A stretch of 5,928 bases of DNA from Methylocystaceae bacterium. Lineage in GTDB: Bacteria > Pseudomonadota > Alphaproteobacteria > Rhizobiales > Beijerinckiaceae. The notes beneath the pieces were generated by a model, which did not search any database, was not told where the DNA came from, and was given only the letters and a program-made list of their open reading frames with translations. The DNA is taken from positions 1 to 5,928 of the forward strand of contig PLZT01000348.1 in NCBI GenBank assembly GCA_003152255.1, given 5' to 3'. Positions 4,916 to 5,928 of this stretch are shown here, piece by piece. A program made the translations under genes and the position numbers. Position 1 is the first letter of the stretch, and each line of letters starts with the position of its first letter.

Positions 4916-5928
4916 ATGAAGCATATCATCGACGGTCTCGAACAGCGGCGCAATTCGGCGCGCCTCGGCGGCGGCCACAAGCGCATCGAAGCGCAGCACG
5001 GCCGCGGCAAGCTCACGGCGCGCGAGCGCATCGAGCTGCTGCTCGACCAAGGCTCCTTCGAGGAGTTCGATATGTTCGTGCAACATCGCTGCACGGATTT
5101 CGGCATGGACCAGGGCGAAAAAATCCCCGGCGACGGCGTCGTCACCGGCTGGGGCACGGTCAACGGCCGCCCGGTCTTCGTCTTCGCCAAGGATTTCACG
5201 GTGTTCGGCGGATCGCTGTCCGAGACCCACGCGCAAAAAATCACCAAGCTGCAGGATATGGCGCTGAAGAACCGGGCGCCGATCATCGGCATTTTCGACG
5301 CCGGCGGCGCGCGCATCCAGGAGGGCGTCGCGGCGCTCGGCGGCTATGGCGAGGTGTTCCAGCGAAATGTGTTGGCCTCTGGCGTCATTCCGCAGATTTC
5401 GGTGATCATGGGCCCCTGCGCCGGCGGCGACGTCTATTCGCCGGCGATGACCGACTTCATCTTCATGGTGCGCGACACCAGCTATATGTTCGTCACCGGC
5501 CCGGACGTGGTGAAGACCGTCACCAACGAAACCGTGACCGCCGAGGAGCTTGGCGGCGCCTCCGTCCACACCACCAAAAGCTCGATCGCCGACCGCGCCT
5601 ACGACAATGACGTCGAAGCGCTGCTGCAAATGCGCCGGCTGATCGACTTCCTGCCCTCCTCCAACACGGACGAGGCGCCGGATTGGCCGAGCTTCGACGA
5701 TCCCGACCGGCTCGATCTGTCGCTCGACACGCTGATCCCCGCCAATCCCAACAAGCCCTACGACATCAAGGAGCTGATCGCCAAGATCGTCGACGAGAGC
5801 GACTTCTTCGAAATCCAGGGCGCGCACGCCAAGAACATCGTCACCGGCTTTGGCCGCGTCGAGGGCCGCACTGTCGGCTTCGTCGCCAACCAGCCGATGG
5901 TGCTCGCCGGCGTGCTCGACATCGACGC
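4916..5928 (+). CDS. pccB: Propionyl-CoA carboxylase beta subunit (5' two-thirds, cut by window end)
   Basis: The ATG at 4916 follows AAGGCGAGAG, and the frame is open to the window end, giving 337 complete codons of an expected ~510. It encodes the carboxyltransferase subunit, which moves CO2 from biotin on PccA to propionyl-CoA, giving methylmalonyl-CoA in the cytoplasmic PccAB complex. Family marks are the N-terminal [20 protein letters not shown] (18-37), [19 protein letters not shown] (90-108), the acyl-CoA/oxyanion segment [19 protein letters not shown] (128-146), [18 protein letters not shown] (164-181) and [16 protein letters not shown] (190-205). The second crotonase-like half begins near 280 ([15 protein letters not shown]) and is incomplete. 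The residue that tunes acyl-CoA choice (Asp422 in Streptomyces PccB) lies beyond the window, so acetyl-CoA or other acyl-CoA specificity cannot be strictly excluded, though the N-terminal match is to PccB. It lies 138 bp after the ClpP-like gene. Confidence 0.95.
   Translation, partial: MKHIIDGLEQRRNSARLGGGHKRIEAQHGRGKLTARERIELLLDQGSFEEFDMFVQHRCTDFGMDQGEKIPGDGVVTGWGTVNGRPVFVFAKDFTVFGGSLSETHAQKITKLQDMALKNRAPIIGIFDAGGARIQEGVAALGGYGEVFQRNVLASGVIPQISVIMGPCAGGDVYSPAMTDFIFMVRDTSYMFVTGPDVVKTVTNETVTAEELGGASVHTTKSSIADRAYDNDVEALLQMRRLIDFLPSSNTDEAPDWPSFDDPDRLDLSLDTLIPANPNKPYDIKELIAKIVDESDFFEIQGAHAKNIVTGFGRVEGRTVGFVANQPMVLAGVLDID

Noticed and set aside
4499..5827. 442-codon open frame on the minus strand
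   Set aside because: It is antisense to pccB and to the end of the ClpP-like gene and spans their intergenic gap. Its protein is rich in Ala, Arg, Asp, Val and His without any motif, as expected for the reverse of high-G+C codons.

Overview
The window spans the junction between an integrated mobile element (left, about 1-4003) and alphaproteobacterial chromosome (right, about 4004-5928). The high G+C content, the tRNA-Val type, the close match of the right-hand gene to alphaproteobacterial PccB and the COG3904-type secreted protein suggest Hyphomicrobiales, possibly a methylotroph or purple non-sulfur relative. Nothing in the window fixes the genus.

Element side, all on the minus strand. A tyrosine recombinase of the DUF4102/P4-integrase type (2520-3797) lies next to the attachment site. 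It is followed by an unrecognised helical protein (1789-2460), a roughly 100 bp intergenic region, and a very compact operon. That operon runs from a small winged-helix DNA-binding protein (1398-1688) through a 66-residue hypothetical (1194-1394), a stand-alone TSCPD-like protein (859-1197), a RuvC-like resolvase (377-862) and a 76-residue hypothetical (150-380), to the start of a gene running off the left edge (1-153, DUF2786-like N-terminus). Five of the six genes form a chain of four consecutive 4-base ATGA/GTGA stop-start overlaps. The content resembles the early (regulation, recombination and nucleotide) module of a prophage or phage-like integrative element. No structural, conjugation or defence genes are visible here.

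Junction (3798-4003). Upstream of the integrase there is an attP-style arm: TATAAGC repeats in both orientations, GGAAGCC repeats including three at about one helical turn, and an IHF-like site. These are followed by the 3' half of a tRNA-Val(UAC) gene, from the anticodon stem to CCA, without its 5' half. This is the expected scar of integration into the tRNA. The reconstituted full-length tRNA should lie at the other end of the element, left of the window.

Chromosome side, plus strand. A secreted ClpP-fold (COG3904-like) protein with a plausible Ser-His-Asp triad (4100-4777) is followed after 138 bp by the first two-thirds of the propionyl-CoA carboxylase beta subunit gene (pccB, 4916 to the window end). 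No intergenic stretch exceeds 300 bases; the longest is the 3798-4099 att region.
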